Shown piece by piece: positions 52,639 through 63,561 of a stretch of 64,000 bases of DNA. Numbering within the stretch: the stretch's first letter is position 1; each line of letters begins with the position of its first letter. The position numbers were made by a program, and so were the translations under genes. A model generated the notes under the pieces. The model searched no databases, had not been told where the DNA came from, and saw only the letters and a list, made by a program, of their open reading frames with translations. Source of the stretch: Lachnospiraceae bacterium (GTDB lineage Bacteria > Bacillota > Clostridia > Lachnospirales > Lachnospiraceae); assembly GCA_017412055.1 (NCBI GenBank), contig JAFQOW010000029.1:1-64000 (forward strand). Direction: 5' to 3'.

Positions 52639-52968
52639 ATGGATATGGAGCATAGTGTAGATGAAGTTATCAATGAAATTTCTAAAATAGAAAGAGCTGC
52701 ATCTAATATAGAGGATGAGTCACAGCGTGAAAAGGAAGAATATGCTAGGCTTATAGATAACAAGATAAAGGAATTTGATGAACGAGTTGATAAAGAGACA
52801 GAGGAAAATTTAGCCAACCTAAGATTAAAGCTAGAGGAAGAAAAACGTAAAGAGCTTACAGCTATGAGGAGTGAAATAGTGGCTCGTACAGAAAAAATGG
52901 ATGAGCTATATGAAAGAAATAAAGAAAAATGGGTGGATGAAATTGTACAGGAGATTATAAAGGAGTAA
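52639..52968 (+). CDS. V-type ATPase subunit H/G-like stalk protein
   Basis: This 109-residue protein is almost wholly charged helix/coiled coil (Glu, Lys and Arg rich), as expected for the small peripheral-stalk subunit that pairs with subunit E. It is the first gene of the V-ATPase operon, with an AAAGGAG ribosome site and only 3 bp before subunit C. A poor promoter-like TATAAT is at 52580-52585. Confidence 0.8.
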   Translation: MDMEHSVDEVINEISKIERAASNIEDESQREKEEYARLIDNKIKEFDERVDKETEENLANLRLKLEEEKRKELTAMRSEIVARTEKMDELYERNKEKWVDEIVQEIIKE

Positions 52969-52971
52969 CCT

Positions 52972-54009
52972 ATGGGAAGCGTATTTCGATATAGTGGATT
53001 AACCACCAAGGTTAGAGCCATGCGAGGTAGACTCTTGACCAAGGAAGAATATAAGATTATGTCAAATATGTCCAGTGTAGCAGAGGTTATCAATATGCTT
53101 AAAGAGCGTAAATCTTATATGGACATTTTTGAAGGTAAAGATCCTGAGTATATTCATAGAGGCGAATTGGAAAAGCTTATGTTGTGTTCAAAATATATAG
53201 ATTTTGAAAAGCTTTACAGATTTGCAAACTCATCTCAGAGACCATATCTTAAATTGTATTTTATTAAATATGAAATAGATATAATAAAGAAGGCTATAGT
53301 GCATTTGGATAATCCCAATCAAAGGGAATTCTATAATGATTTTGATAAAATAGTAGGTAAGTATCCTGATATAGACATTGCAAAGGTTTGTAATGCATCA
53401 AATATGGATGAGCTTATAGAGGCTGTAAAAGGAAGTATCTTTTTTAATACTATACAAATGGTACGAAATTGTGAGAATGCGAAAGCTTTTGATTATGAAG
53501 TAGCATTGGATTTATTCTTTTTTACATATGTATGGAAGAAGCGTAAAAAGTTTTTCAAAGGTGACGATTTGGAAAATGTATCAAAGATATATGGAACAGA
53601 GTCAGATATTTTAAATATAATGTGGATTCATAGAACTAAAGAATATTATAAACTAAAAAAAGAGCAGATATATTCTATGGTTATTCCAGTTTATTATAAG
53701 CTAAAAAAAGAGCAAATAAGGCAACTGGTGGAAGTCGAAGGTGAAGACGCATTTTGGGGAGTGGTAGAGAGTAGCTATTACGGTAAGCTTCTAAAAAAAG
53801 AAGAGTTTAATAGCGCAAACATAGGAAAAATATTTGATGAGTATTTAAGGCGCTGCTATCATAAACTATTTAAGATAAATCCATATTCTTTATCGGCACT
53901 GACAGCATATCTTAGGGATAAGGAAGCTGAGATAAAGAAAATTGTAACGGTAGCGGAAAGTATAAGATATGGATATTCATCAGAAGATATACTAAAAAGA
54001 TTACGGTGA
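52972..54009 (+). CDS. V-type ATP synthase subunit C
   Basis: This 345-residue all-helical protein matches V/A-ATPase subunit C (AtpC/NtpC), which links the central stalk to the membrane ring. It begins FRYSGLTTKVRAMRGRLLT and contains YEIDIIKKAI and a DPYSLSALTAYLRDKEAEI-like C-terminus (NPYSLSALTAYL). Coupled to its neighbours with spacings of a few bp. Confidence 0.9.
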   Translation: MGSVFRYSGLTTKVRAMRGRLLTKEEYKIMSNMSSVAEVINMLKERKSYMDIFEGKDPEYIHRGELEKLMLCSKYIDFEKLYRFANSSQRPYLKLYFIKYEIDIIKKAIVHLDNPNQREFYNDFDKIVGKYPDIDIAKVCNASNMDELIEAVKGSIFFNTIQMVRNCENAKAFDYEVALDLFFFTYVWKKRKKFFKGDDLENVSKIYGTESDILNIMWIHRTKEYYKLKKEQIYSMVIPVYYKLKKEQIRQLVEVEGEDAFWGVVESSYYGKLLKKEEFNSANIGKIFDEYLRRCYHKLFKINPYSLSALTAYLRDKEAEIKKIVTVAESIRYGYSSEDILKRLR

Positions 54010-54019
54010 GGTGATTGAC

Positions 54020-55984
54020 TTGATTGCAAAGATGAGTTTTGTAAGCATAACCGGTCCTAGAGGTGATATTGACAGAATTGTAGATAAGTATCTGACAAGA
54101 TATGAAATGCATCTGGAATATGCCCCCACGGAACTAAAGACTGTTGCGACACTACGACCATATGTGGAGCAAAATATATATAAAGAGCAGTTAGGATATA
54201 TGAAAGAGCTGGCTCAGTACATGGGGATACCAGAATACGAAAATGTAGATACTGATGTAAAAAGAGCAGTGGATAAGATTAATTATATATATGAGGAGTA
54301 TAAAAGACTAAAAGGTGCAATAGCTGACTTAGATAATGAAAAGAAAGCATTGGATGTTAAGCTTGAAAAAGTGATGCATTTTAGGGGGATGGAGCATAAC
54401 ATCAATGAAATCGTAAACTATAAATTTTTAAAATATCGATTTGGAAGAATTCCTAAGGAATATTATGATAAGTTTGATGATTATGCATATGATAGCTTAG
54501 AATCTGTATTTATGAAATGTTCTGAGGATGAGCATTATATTTGGGGCATATATTTTGTGTCAAAGCAGGAAAAGGAAAGTGTAGATGCGGTATATGCATC
54601 TCTCCACTTTGAGAGAACATATATGCCTAGTGATGCAACGGGAAGACCTGATGATGAATGTAAAAAGTACGAAAAGCTTATAGAGGATATAGATAATAAG
54701 AAGGCTGGCATCGAAGAAGAGATAGCTACATTGTTTGATACCAATAAAAAGGAATTTGATGTAGCTTATAATAGACTTAAACGATATGCTATGAACTTTG
54801 ATATTAGAAAGTATGCGGCATGTACTAAGGAATCAGGAATTGCATATTACATTATATGTGGATGGATGGATGAGGAGCAGGCAGATAGACTGAAAGCTTC
54901 CATAGAAAAAATGGAGAAGGATACCGTATGTATTATAGATACCATGCACGAAACTGTAGATGTGATGCCACCTACTAAGTTGAAAAATCCAAAAATATTC
55001 AGACCGTTTGAAATGTTTATAAAAATGTACGGTCTGCCAGCGTACAATGAAATTGACCCAACTATATTTGTTGCGTTGACATACGCATTTATATTTGGAG
55101 CTATGTTCGGTGATGTAGGACAGGGACTTGTATTATGTATAGGTGGATTTATATTATACAAGATTAAGCGTATGAATTTGGCAGCAATTATATCGGCAGC
55201 AGGATTTTTCTCGACCATATTTGGTTTTATGTTTGGTTCTGTATTTGGCTTTGAAAATATATTGCCAGCAACTTGGCTGCATCCTGCAAAAGCGATGATG
55301 GATGTGCCATTTATAGGAAAACTTAATACAGTGTTTATAGTGGCAATTGGATTCGGAATGGTTCTTATACTTGTAACAATGATTCTTAATATAATAAATG
55401 CGTATAAGTCAAGGGATAAAGAGAGAATGTTACTAGATACAAACGGCATTGCGGGATTTGTATTTTATGGCTCTGTGTTGGCTATATTAGTTTTATTTAT
55501 GCTGGATATGCCCCTACCTGCAGGGATGATACTCATTGTGATGTTTGGTATTCCACTTATCTTAATGGCATTTAAGGAGCCTATTATGAAAAGGATAAAT
55601 GGAAAGAAACAAAAGGAGGAAGAACATAGTGAAGAAGGGGAAGAGGAGCATAAGGAAGGCATAGGAATGTTTATAGTTCAGACATTTTTTGAAATGTTTG
55701 AAGTACTGTTAAGCTACTTTTCCAATACATTGTCTTTCGTAAGAATTGGAGCATTCGCAGTCAGCCATGCGGCTATGATGGAGGTTGTGTTAATGCTTGC
55801 AGGGGCAGAACACGGTGGAACTGGAAATCTTGCGGTAATAATTCTTGGTAATATTTTCGTATGTGGACTAGAGGGACTTATCGTAGGAATTCAGGTATTA
55901 AGACTTGAATATTATGAGATGTTTTCAAGATTTTACAAAGGAAACGGAAGAGAATTTAAACCATATAATGCAAAGCAAGAGTAG
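54020..55984 (+). CDS. V-type ATP synthase subunit I
   Basis: This subunit of about 654 residues anchors the stator. The N-terminal half is soluble and helical; the C-terminal half has about seven membrane helices, including GAMFGDVGQGLVLCIGGF and LSYFSNTLSFVRIGAFAVSHAAMM, which carries the key Arg in the ion path. A Glu/His-rich loop lies near residue 540. The start is uncertain: TTG 54020 after GAGGTGA is preferred, but ATG 54032 and GTG 54011 are possible. Confidence 0.93.
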   Translation: MIAKMSFVSITGPRGDIDRIVDKYLTRYEMHLEYAPTELKTVATLRPYVEQNIYKEQLGYMKELAQYMGIPEYENVDTDVKRAVDKINYIYEEYKRLKGAIADLDNEKKALDVKLEKVMHFRGMEHNINEIVNYKFLKYRFGRIPKEYYDKFDDYAYDSLESVFMKCSEDEHYIWGIYFVSKQEKESVDAVYASLHFERTYMPSDATGRPDDECKKYEKLIEDIDNKKAGIEEEIATLFDTNKKEFDVAYNRLKRYAMNFDIRKYAACTKESGIAYYIICGWMDEEQADRLKASIEKMEKDTVCIIDTMHETVDVMPPTKLKNPKIFRPFEMFIKMYGLPAYNEIDPTIFVALTYAFIFGAMFGDVGQGLVLCIGGFILYKIKRMNLAAIISAAGFFSTIFGFMFGSVFGFENILPATWLHPAKAMMDVPFIGKLNTVFIVAIGFGMVLILVTMILNIINAYKSRDKERMLLDTNGIAGFVFYGSVLAILVLFMLDMPLPAGMILIVMFGIPLILMAFKEPIMKRINGKKQKEEEHSEEGEEEHKEGIGMFIVQTFFEMFEVLLSYFSNTLSFVRIGAFAVSHAAMMEVVLMLAGAEHGGTGNLAVIILGNIFVCGLEGLIVGIQVLRLEYYEMFSRFYKGNGREFKPYNAKQE

Positions 55985-56008
55985 GAATTTAGTTAGGAGG
56001 AATTTAAA

Positions 56009-56437
56009 ATGATTAAAATATTATTGGTAGTTGCACTTTTACTTACAATGGTTATTCCATTTGGAGCATATGCTATAGGAGAAAAATCAAGAGGAAGATA
56101 TAAAAAATATTTAGCGTTAAATGTTATGACATTTTTTAGTGTTTTAATAGGTTCGGCTGTATTCGGTTTTGCAGATACAGCTATGGCAGCAGAAGCTGTA
56201 GCTCAGACATCTGGTTCTAGCTTATCAGTTGGAATGGGATATATCGCAGCGGCAATGTCTACAGGCTGTTCATGTATAGGTGGCGGTATTGCTGTTGCTT
56301 CAGCAGCCAGCGCAGCCTTAGGAGCTATATCAGAAGACCAGAGCATCCTTGGTAAATCCCTTATTTTCGTAGGTCTTGCAGAGGGTGTAGCCTTATATGG
56401 ACTTATTATTTCATTTATGATTTTAGGTAAGCTTTAA
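56009..56437 (+). CDS. V-type ATP synthase subunit K (membrane rotor)
   Basis: This 142-residue rotor-ring protein has one extra N-terminal helix and then the two-helix proteolipid hairpin. The polar loop and the ion-binding Glu in FVGLAEGVALYG are present. Whether it carries Na+ or H+ cannot be settled from these residues alone. AGGAGG precedes ATG 56009. Confidence 0.92.
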   Translation: MIKILLVVALLLTMVIPFGAYAIGEKSRGRYKKYLALNVMTFFSVLIGSAVFGFADTAMAAEAVAQTSGSSLSVGMGYIAAAMSTGCSCIGGGIAVASAASAALGAISEDQSILGKSLIFVGLAEGVALYGLIISFMILGKL

Positions 56438-56455
56438 AATATATGGGAGGCTTAG

Positions 56456-56764
56456 ATGAAGACATTTTTGATAAGCGATAATATAGATACAGCAACTGGA
56501 ATGCGTCTGGCAGGAGTTGAAGGAGTTGTTGTTCATGAAAAGAATGAACTCTCCGAAGCCTTTGATAATCTTTTAAAAGATAAAGATGTGGGAATTATAT
56601 TTGTTACTGAGTTATTATCTACAAAATTTCCAGAGATAGTGGCAAATATAAAGCGGAATTACAAAAGACCGTTAATCCTTGAAATTCCAGATAGACACGG
56701 CAGTAAAAAGAGGGTTGATTTTATCACATCTTATATTAACGAGGCTATAGGTATAAAGATATAA
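56456..56764 (+). CDS. V-type ATP synthase subunit F
   Basis: This 102-residue Rossmann-like protein matches subunit F of the central stalk (FLISDNIDTATGMRLAGVEG, VGIIFVTELLS, LILEIPDRHG). GGGAGG precedes ATG 56456. Confidence 0.9.
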   Translation: MKTFLISDNIDTATGMRLAGVEGVVVHEKNELSEAFDNLLKDKDVGIIFVTELLSTKFPEIVANIKRNYKRPLILEIPDRHGSKKRVDFITSYINEAIGIKI

Positions 56765-56794
56765 TTTATTAATTTATAGAAGGAAGGTGAGCTC

Positions 56795-57364
56795 TTGAAT
56801 ATAGAAGAAAAGCTACAACATTTTACTAAGGTAATATTAGAAGGCGTCAATGAAGAATGCGAGAAATCACTTGCGGAATATAAAAAAGAGCTGGACTGGA
56901 AATTTGAAACCCATAAAGAGCAGCATCTTAAGGAAGCAAAGGTAAAAGAAAATGCCTTAAGAGATGCTGTAGAGAAAAAGGCCAGTAAAGAATATACAAT
57001 GGAACAATTACATATTAAGCGAAAAATTAATCATAAGCAAAATGAAATTAGGGCTAAATTATTTGCGCAGGTTGAAGAAGAACTTAAGAAATTCCGTGAG
57101 ACAGAGGAATATAGAGAGCTTTTAGCCAAAGAAATTAAGAGTGCTATAGAATTTGCAGGAAAATCGGCGCTTATAGTGTATGTAGGTGTGGATGATGAAG
57201 AGCTAGCTAAGGATTTATCTAAGATGTTAAAGGTTCCTATCGAGATAAGTGATAGTATAGCTAAAGGCGGAATGCGTGCAGAGATACCTCGTAAAAATAT
57301 TTTGATAGATAATACCTTTGAGACAAAAATAAGCGAGGCTAAAGAAAAATTCTTGATTGTATAA
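56795..57364 (+). CDS. V-type ATP synthase subunit E
   Basis: This 189-residue peripheral-stalk protein has a long N-terminal coiled coil and a C-terminal alpha/beta domain (LIVYVGVDDEELA, SIAKGGMRAEIP). It starts with TTG 56795 behind AGGAAGGTGA. It pairs with the small stalk subunit at the start of the operon. Confidence 0.9.
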   Translation: MNIEEKLQHFTKVILEGVNEECEKSLAEYKKELDWKFETHKEQHLKEAKVKENALRDAVEKKASKEYTMEQLHIKRKINHKQNEIRAKLFAQVEEELKKFRETEEYRELLAKEIKSAIEFAGKSALIVYVGVDDEELAKDLSKMLKVPIEISDSIAKGGMRAEIPRKNILIDNTFETKISEAKEKFLIV

Positions 57365-57386
57365 GCTTAAAGAGAGGGCAAATAAC

Positions 57387-59156
57387 ATGGAAAAAACAGG
57401 AAAAATATATGGTATAAACGGACCTGTTATATATATTAAAGGTAAGACAGATTTCATAATGGGCGAGATGGTGTATGTCAGCGAAGAAAGGCTGGTAGGT
57501 GAAGTGATTTCTTTGACGACAAAGATGACAACCATTCAGGTATATGAGGATACCATGGGATTAAAACCAGGGGATATGGTTTATGGAACAAATCAGGCGT
57601 TATTTGTAACATTGGCACCGGGTATACTTCATAATATATTTGATGGAATCGAGCGTCCCCTTAAAAGTATTGCAGAAGATTCCAACAGTGTATATATAAA
57701 TCGAGGAATATCAGTGGATGCACTTGATAAAAATAAAAAATGGGATACTACTATGCAAGTAAAGGTGGGAGATACCGTATTCCCAGGAACTGTAATTGCA
57801 CATGTTCCTGAGACAAAATCTATAATCCATAAGGTAATGGTGCCACCGGGAACAGTTGGTGTGGTAAGTGAAATCAAAGAGGATGGAGCTTATACTATAG
57901 ATGAAGAGATTGTAGTTCTAACTCTAGATGATGGAACAAAAAAGAGCCTTACTATGACACAGATTTGGCCTATAAGAGTTCCTAGACCTGTTAATGCAAG
58001 ACAGTCGGTAACAAAGCCACTTGTGACAGGTCAAAGAATATTAGATACATTATTCCCAATTGCCAAGGGTGGAACAGCATGTGTTCCAGGTGGATTTGGA
58101 ACAGGAAAAACTATGACTCAGCATCAGATAGCAAAGTGGTCCGATGCAGATATAATTGTGTATATTGGATGTGGAGAACGAGGCAATGAAATGACACAGG
58201 TGCTTGAAGACTTTTCAAAGCTTCCTGATCCAAAGACTGGTAACACACTTATGGATAGAACAACACTTATTGCTAACACTTCAAATATGCCTGTGGCAGC
58301 TAGAGAGGCTAGTATATATACTGGTATAACATTGGCAGAATATTATAGAGATATGGGATATCATGTTGCCATCATGGCAGATTCAACTTCCAGATGGGCA
58401 GAGGCTTTAAGAGAACTGTCGGGAAGATTGGAAGAGATGCCGGCAGAGGAGGGCTTTCCAGCGTATATGGCTAGTAAGCTTTCAGCCTTTTATGAGAGAG
58501 CAGGTTATTTTGAGAACCTAAATGGAACGGAGGGTTCTGTATCCATAATAGGAGCAGTATCTCCACAGGGTGGTGATTTTTCTGAGCCGGTTACACAGAA
58601 TACAAAGAGATTTGTTCGTTGTTTCTGGGGACTTGATAAATCATTGGCATATGCAAGACATTTCCCTGCTATACATTGGCTTACAAGCTATAGTGAATAT
58701 GCAGGTGATTTAACAAAATGGTATGAGGATTATGTAGGTGAGGATTTTGTAAAATGTAGAAATAAAATATTGGCAATCCTTAATACAGAAAGTAATCTTC
58801 AGGAAATTGTTAAGCTTATCGGCCAGGATGTATTGCCAGATGACCAGAAGCTTACATTGGAAATTGCCAAGGTTATTAGACTTGGATTTTTACAACAGAA
58901 TGCATTTCATAAAGACGACACATGTGTGCCTCTTAAAAAGCAGCTTAAGATGATGCAGATTATTTTGTACTTATATGAAAAATGTAAGGAGCTTATAGGT
59001 ATGAATATGCCTATGTCCATACTTAAAAGCGAAGACATTTTTGAAAGAATTATAGCTATAAAGTATGATGTGCCAAATGATAAGCTTAAAATGTTTGCAG
59101 ATTATAAAATAGCAATTGATAATTTTTATAATAAAATAATGGAAACTAATGCATAA
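57387..59156 (+). CDS. V-type ATP synthase subunit A (catalytic)
   Basis: This 589-residue catalytic subunit has the P-loop [13 protein letters not shown], the long non-homologous insert region (about 110-190) that marks V/A-type A subunits, and the [24 protein letters not shown] signature. ATG 57387 follows AGAGAGGG; an in-frame codon at 57357 overlaps subunit E and is not family-like. Confidence 0.96.
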   Translation: MEKTGKIYGINGPVIYIKGKTDFIMGEMVYVSEERLVGEVISLTTKMTTIQVYEDTMGLKPGDMVYGTNQALFVTLAPGILHNIFDGIERPLKSIAEDSNSVYINRGISVDALDKNKKWDTTMQVKVGDTVFPGTVIAHVPETKSIIHKVMVPPGTVGVVSEIKEDGAYTIDEEIVVLTLDDGTKKSLTMTQIWPIRVPRPVNARQSVTKPLVTGQRILDTLFPIAKGGTACVPGGFGTGKTMTQHQIAKWSDADIIVYIGCGERGNEMTQVLEDFSKLPDPKTGNTLMDRTTLIANTSNMPVAAREASIYTGITLAEYYRDMGYHVAIMADSTSRWAEALRELSGRLEEMPAEEGFPAYMASKLSAFYERAGYFENLNGTEGSVSIIGAVSPQGGDFSEPVTQNTKRFVRCFWGLDKSLAYARHFPAIHWLTSYSEYAGDLTKWYEDYVGEDFVKCRNKILAILNTESNLQEIVKLIGQDVLPDDQKLTLEIAKVIRLGFLQQNAFHKDDTCVPLKKQLKMMQIILYLYEKCKELIGMNMPMSILKSEDIFERIIAIKYDVPNDKLKMFADYKIAIDNFYNKIMETNA

Positions 59157-59170
59157 CAGGAGGGAAAAAT

Positions 59171-60556
59171 ATGTCAGTTTCATATTTGGGATTAAGTGAA
59201 ATAAATGGCCCTCTTGTAGTGCTAGAGGGTGTTGAAAATGCAAGCTTTGATGAGATAGTAGAATTCACTGTAGAAGGAATATACGGCAAGGAAAAGAAGC
59301 TTGGCAGAATAATTGAAATATATGAGGATAAGGCTGTAATACAGGTATTTGAAGGAACAGAGAGCATGTCTCTTACAAATACCCATACAAAGCTTACAGG
59401 CCATCCTATGGAAATTGCATTGTCAGAGGAAATACTTGGAAGAACCTTTGATGGTGTGGGACGACCTATAGATAACATAGGACCGATTGTGTCAGATATT
59501 AAGAGGGATGTAAATGGAAAACCATTAAATCCTACAGAAAGAGAGTATCCAAGGAATTATATAAGAACTGGAATCTCAGCAATTGATGGATTGGTAACAC
59601 TTATCCGTGGTCAGAAGCTTCCTATTTTCTCAGGCAATGGTTTGCCACATGATAAGTTAGCCGCACAGATAGTAAAGCAGGCTTCCTTAAGTGAGGATTC
59701 AGATGAAGAATTAGTAATTGTCTTTGCTGCTATGGGTGTCAAGGCGGATGTTGCAGATTTCTTTAGAAGAACCTTTGAAGAAAATAGAGTACTTGACCAT
59801 GTGGCTATATTTTTAAATTTAGCCAATGACCCAGTGGTAGAGCGACTTATTACGCCTAAGGTAGCCCTTACGGCAGCAGAATATTTAGCATTTGAATGTG
59901 GCAAGCAGGTGCTTGTTATTTTAACAGATATGACTTCATATGCAGAGGCGCTTAGAGAGGTGTCTTCTTCTAAGGGAGAGATACCATCAAGAAAGGGATA
60001 TCCTGGATATCTCTATTCAGAATTTGCTTCTATATATGAGAGAGCCGGTATAGTAAATAATTCCAAGGGAAGTGTAACACAGCTTCCTATATTATCTATG
60101 CCAAATGATGATATTACCCATCCTATCCCTGACCTTACAGGCTATATTACAGAGGGTCAGATTGTACTTGATAGAGCGCTTCAGGGGCAAAATATATATC
60201 CTCCTATCAATGTATTACCTTCATTATCTCGTCTTATGAAGGATGGAATAGGTGCAGGCTTTACCAGAGAGGACCATCAGGATGTGGCAAATCAGTTGTT
60301 CTCATCATATGCCAGAGTGTCAGATGCCAGAGCATTGGCATCTGTTATAGGTGAGGATGAGCTATCGTTAACAGATAAAAAATATTTGGAATTTGGTAAG
60401 GCTTTTGAAGAGCAGTTTGTAAGTCAGGAGGAGTATGAAAATAGGACTATAGAGACGACTCTTGATATTGGTTGGAGCTTGCTTCATATACTTCCAAAGG
60501 AAGAGCTAGACAGAATAGATACAAAAATACTTGAAAAATATTACAATAGATATTAA
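59171..60556 (+). CDS. V-type ATP synthase subunit B
   Basis: This 461-residue regulatory nucleotide-binding subunit has the altered P-loop region [17 protein letters not shown] and the [32 protein letters not shown] block typical of V/A-type B subunits. AGGAGGG precedes ATG 59171, 14 bp after subunit A. Confidence 0.96.
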   Translation: MSVSYLGLSEINGPLVVLEGVENASFDEIVEFTVEGIYGKEKKLGRIIEIYEDKAVIQVFEGTESMSLTNTHTKLTGHPMEIALSEEILGRTFDGVGRPIDNIGPIVSDIKRDVNGKPLNPTEREYPRNYIRTGISAIDGLVTLIRGQKLPIFSGNGLPHDKLAAQIVKQASLSEDSDEELVIVFAAMGVKADVADFFRRTFEENRVLDHVAIFLNLANDPVVERLITPKVALTAAEYLAFECGKQVLVILTDMTSYAEALREVSSSKGEIPSRKGYPGYLYSEFASIYERAGIVNNSKGSVTQLPILSMPNDDITHPIPDLTGYITEGQIVLDRALQGQNIYPPINVLPSLSRLMKDGIGAGFTREDHQDVANQLFSSYARVSDARALASVIGEDELSLTDKKYLEFGKAFEEQFVSQEEYENRTIETTLDIGWSLLHILPKEELDRIDTKILEKYYNRY

Positions 60557-60585
60557 TATTCCATTTGTAACAAGGTGGTGAAGAT

Positions 60586-61218
60586 ATGGATCCTAATTTA
60601 TTTCCAACAAAAGGCAATTTAATAAAGGCAAAGAATTCCTATGACTTAGCAGTGCAAGGATATGAGCTGATGGATAAGAAGAGAAATATTCTTATTCGTG
60701 AGCTTATGGAATTAATTGGAAAGGCTGAGGATATACAGTCAAAGATTATGGAGGTATATAAGGAGGCATATCAGTCTTTGCAGCAGGCAAATATAGAGCT
60801 GGGAATTAAAAATGTAGAATCCTATGCTGAAGCTGTATCCACGAAGGACGATATCAGGATAAAGTCTAGAAGTATTATGGGAGTGGAGATACCTTATATT
60901 GACTATAAGGCAAAGCCAATGGAGCTTACATATTCCCTGTATGAAACTACTGAATCCTTAGATAGAGCAAGGAGTGCATTTATAAAGGTTAAGGAGCTTT
61001 CAGTGGAATTGGCAGCTATAGAGAATTCTGCATATAGATTGGCGGCAAATGTAAAGAAGGCCCAGAAGCGTGCCAATGCATTGCAGAATATTACCATACC
61101 AAAGTATAGAGAGCTTATTAAATATATTTCCAATGCCTTGGAGGAAAAAGAAAGAGAAGATTTCACCAGACTTAAGGTAATTAAAAAGCAGATGAATGAA
61201 AAAAGGAAGCATAAATAA
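60586..61218 (+). CDS. V-type ATP synthase subunit D
   Basis: This 210-residue central-stalk rotor subunit is a long helical hairpin (starts FPTKGNLIKAKNSYDLA, ends EEKEREDFTRLKVIKKQM). It is the last V-ATPase gene. The next gene begins at the base after its stop codon, so the carboxypeptidase is coupled to the operon. Confidence 0.94.
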   Translation: MDPNLFPTKGNLIKAKNSYDLAVQGYELMDKKRNILIRELMELIGKAEDIQSKIMEVYKEAYQSLQQANIELGIKNVESYAEAVSTKDDIRIKSRSIMGVEIPYIDYKAKPMELTYSLYETTESLDRARSAFIKVKELSVELAAIENSAYRLAANVKKAQKRANALQNITIPKYRELIKYISNALEEKEREDFTRLKVIKKQMNEKRKHK

Positions 61219-62577
61219 ATGAAAAGAATTATAATATATTTATCCATAATAGCTATTCTTTTTAGTAATATACAGTATGTACAGGGTGAAGAGGAGAATA
61301 AAAAAATAGTAGAGGCGACGGCCACTTATCCGGAGGCGCCGGAAATAAATGGTCACTCGGCAGTTCTTATTGATATAGATACAGGGGCTATACTTTATTC
61401 AAAAAATCCTCATGAGAAAATGTATCCAGCTAGTATTACAAAGATTATGACAACTCTTCTTGCAGTGGAAAATCTGGCTATGGAGGACACATTTACATTT
61501 TCTCAGGATATATTAAATGCATTACCTTGGGATGCTGCAAAGTATGGATACGTGGCAGGAGAAGAGGTTGGTATAAGAGACTTGATATATGTACTTATGC
61601 TAAGGTCTGCTAATGAGGTGGCTATGGGATTGGCAATGAAGATTGCAGGCTCTGAAGAAGAATTTGCAAAGCTTATGACTGCAAAGGCGAAGGAAATAGG
61701 CGCAGTTAATACGAATTTTGTAAATGCAACAGGATTGCATGATGATAATCATTATACTACGGCATATGATATGGCGCTTATCGCACTGGAAGCTATGGAT
61801 AATTCTACATTTGCGGAAGTGTGGGGCAATCCTAGTTATATAGTTAATCCGACCAGTGTAGAGCCTGATGTGGTAAGAATCTGGAATAGACATAATATGC
61901 TAGTAAGTAGACAAGCAGCATACTATAGCTATGCAAAGGGTGGTAAAACCGGATATACAGATGAAGCGGGAAGAACCCTCGTAACCTATGCCAGCAGAGA
62001 TGGAAGAAATCTTATGTGTGTGGTTATGAAGTCTGGTACTGAGACAGTATATGATGATACGCGAAGATTATTTGAGTATGGATTTACAGAATTTCAGAAT
62101 ATAGAAGTTAAAGGAAATGAAACAAGATTTGGACAGTCTGAGAATAGCTTTTTTGTAAGTAGGGACAATCTTTTTAGTGGTTCAAGTAATCTTATGGAAT
62201 TAACTGACAGCTATGTAACGATTCCAGTGGGCAGCAGTATTGATTCTTTGGGATATGAGTTAACATTTTTGGAAAATGATAAAAATGGGTATGTGGCAAA
62301 TATAAAGTATATGATAGGAGATGCTTATTTAGGGGAAACCTCTCTTAAGCTAAGCGCCAATGATGGAGATGATGAAGATAAGCTGCCATATAAAGAGGAA
62401 GAGACAGAGCCTATAAAAAAACAAGAAGAGTTACCTATAAATGTGTATATGGTTATGGGAATTATAGTAGCTATCATTGTTCTGGTGATAGTTATTAAAA
62501 TAATAAGAAAAACTAGCGGTAAGAGAAAAGCAAAACGAGCAAGAAAGAAATTATTTAAGAATAATAAATTACATTAG
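61219..62577 (+). CDS. D-alanyl-D-alanine carboxypeptidase (DacF/PBP5-like)
   Basis: This 452-residue penicillin-binding protein trims the terminal D-Ala from peptidoglycan stem peptides. It has a signal peptide (IIIYLSIIAILFSNIQYVQG), the SxxK motif SITK, SxN in RSANEVAM and KTG in GGKTGYTDEAGRT. A C-terminal domain, one transmembrane helix (about 412-432) and a basic tail anchor it. ATG 61219 directly follows the subunit D stop. Confidence 0.92.
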   Translation: MKRIIIYLSIIAILFSNIQYVQGEEENKKIVEATATYPEAPEINGHSAVLIDIDTGAILYSKNPHEKMYPASITKIMTTLLAVENLAMEDTFTFSQDILNALPWDAAKYGYVAGEEVGIRDLIYVLMLRSANEVAMGLAMKIAGSEEEFAKLMTAKAKEIGAVNTNFVNATGLHDDNHYTTAYDMALIALEAMDNSTFAEVWGNPSYIVNPTSVEPDVVRIWNRHNMLVSRQAAYYSYAKGGKTGYTDEAGRTLVTYASRDGRNLMCVVMKSGTETVYDDTRRLFEYGFTEFQNIEVKGNETRFGQSENSFFVSRDNLFSGSSNLMELTDSYVTIPVGSSIDSLGYELTFLENDKNGYVANIKYMIGDAYLGETSLKLSANDGDDEDKLPYKEEETEPIKKQEELPINVYMVMGIIVAIIVLVIVIKIIRKTSGKRKAKRARKKLFKNNKLH

Positions 62578-62591
62578 TGGCATATTAAAAT

Positions 62592-62629
62592 GAGCAAGAG
62601 CGGACATTAGTCTGCTCTTGCTCGTTTTT
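62592..62629. terminator. terminator shared by carboxypeptidase and exonuclease genes
   Basis: A 14-bp stem with one mismatch (GAGCAAGAGC... with ...GCTCTTGCTC) ends in TTTTT on the plus strand. It overlaps the last codons of the convergent exonuclease gene, whose basic tail is partly encoded by the stem. Confidence 0.85.
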
Positions 62630-63557
62630 CTCGACGCTTGCGTCTTATATCTGCCTGGCGTTTTCTTATAGAGTCTGCACCAGAGTCATCTGTTAATTTT
62701 AAGGTTTTTATAACGTATACTTTGTCATCATCAGATTTTCTAAGTCTTATCTTACCCTTTAACCAGCCGTGTTCATGACATTTGGCAAGACAATAATATG
62801 TCTTTGAGTTGTCAGAAAACCAGCGTATTTTCTTGCGGGTTCTATGACCGCATTTATAGCAAATAGTGGAATTTACATCTTTGTCAGCTAAAACCTCTAG
62901 TTTATTGTCAAACTCTCTAGAGATAAATTTAGAATAGGTATCATACACAACATAGATTTGCTCTGCCTTCGTCTGAGGTTTCTGGAAGCAATCAATAGAA
63001 TAATTCTTACTGATATCTTCTGGTTTGAGATGCCCCATAATCTTAGAGGTATAATAGGCATCGCTTAAGGCACGGTGGAAAGATTCATCCTTAGGAATAT
63101 TAAGATAATCGATAGCCCATTCTAAAGAACGTTTAATCTTTCTATCCTCATAGACGATACCAAATATTTTCTGTATATCATAGAAAAATACTGGAGTCTT
63201 AAATAATGGAAAATCGTAATATTTCATATTCCTTTGGAGTTCTGTAACATCCATAGGTCCCCAGGTGCAAATCATAAAATCATCGCCACACCATTTTAGA
63301 AATCTTGAAAATACATCTGGAAAGGATTTGCCAAGGGCAAGAGTTTTGGAATCCAAATGGGTTATTTCCTTGATTTTATAGTGGACATGAGGATAAACCT
63401 TAGGGCGTATGACCTGACAAAATTCTGAAATTTTTTTCATGGAGGAATCAAGCTTTACAGCACCGATTTCGATAATCTCGAAAGGTAAGTCCTTGTCACC
63501 AGGCTCTCTGCCAGGTGAGACCTGATTCCACTCAAGGTCTAATACAATATAATTCAT
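62607..63557 (-). CDS. DEDD-family 3'-5' exonuclease with zinc-finger-like tail
   Basis: This 316-residue protein has a DEDDh exonuclease domain: Asp7 and Glu9 in VLDLEW, an EIIEIGAVKL strand and HRALSDAYYTS holding the catalytic His and last Asp. Residues 232-265 have CYKCGHRTRKK and CLAKCHEHGW, a likely zinc ribbon, and the C-terminus is strongly basic (RRKRREKRARAD). It may act on structured RNA or DNA; the substrate is unknown. The upstream acidic gene ends 4 bp before its start. Confidence 0.85.
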   Translation of the reverse strand: MNYIVLDLEWNQVSPGREPGDKDLPFEIIEIGAVKLDSSMKKISEFCQVIRPKVYPHVHYKIKEITHLDSKTLALGKSFPDVFSRFLKWCGDDFMICTWGPMDVTELQRNMKYYDFPLFKTPVFFYDIQKIFGIVYEDRKIKRSLEWAIDYLNIPKDESFHRALSDAYYTSKIMGHLKPEDISKNYSIDCFQKPQTKAEQIYVVYDTYSKFISREFDNKLEVLADKDVNSTICYKCGHRTRKKIRWFSDNSKTYYCLAKCHEHGWLKGKIRLRKSDDDKVYVIKTLKLTDDSGADSIRKRQADIRRKRREKRARAD

Positions 63558-63561
63558 GGTT

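Noticed and set aside
52596..53093. Minus-strand open frame opposite the first V-ATPase genes
   Set aside because: It is a Ser-rich shadow of the charged coiled-coil gene on the plus strand.
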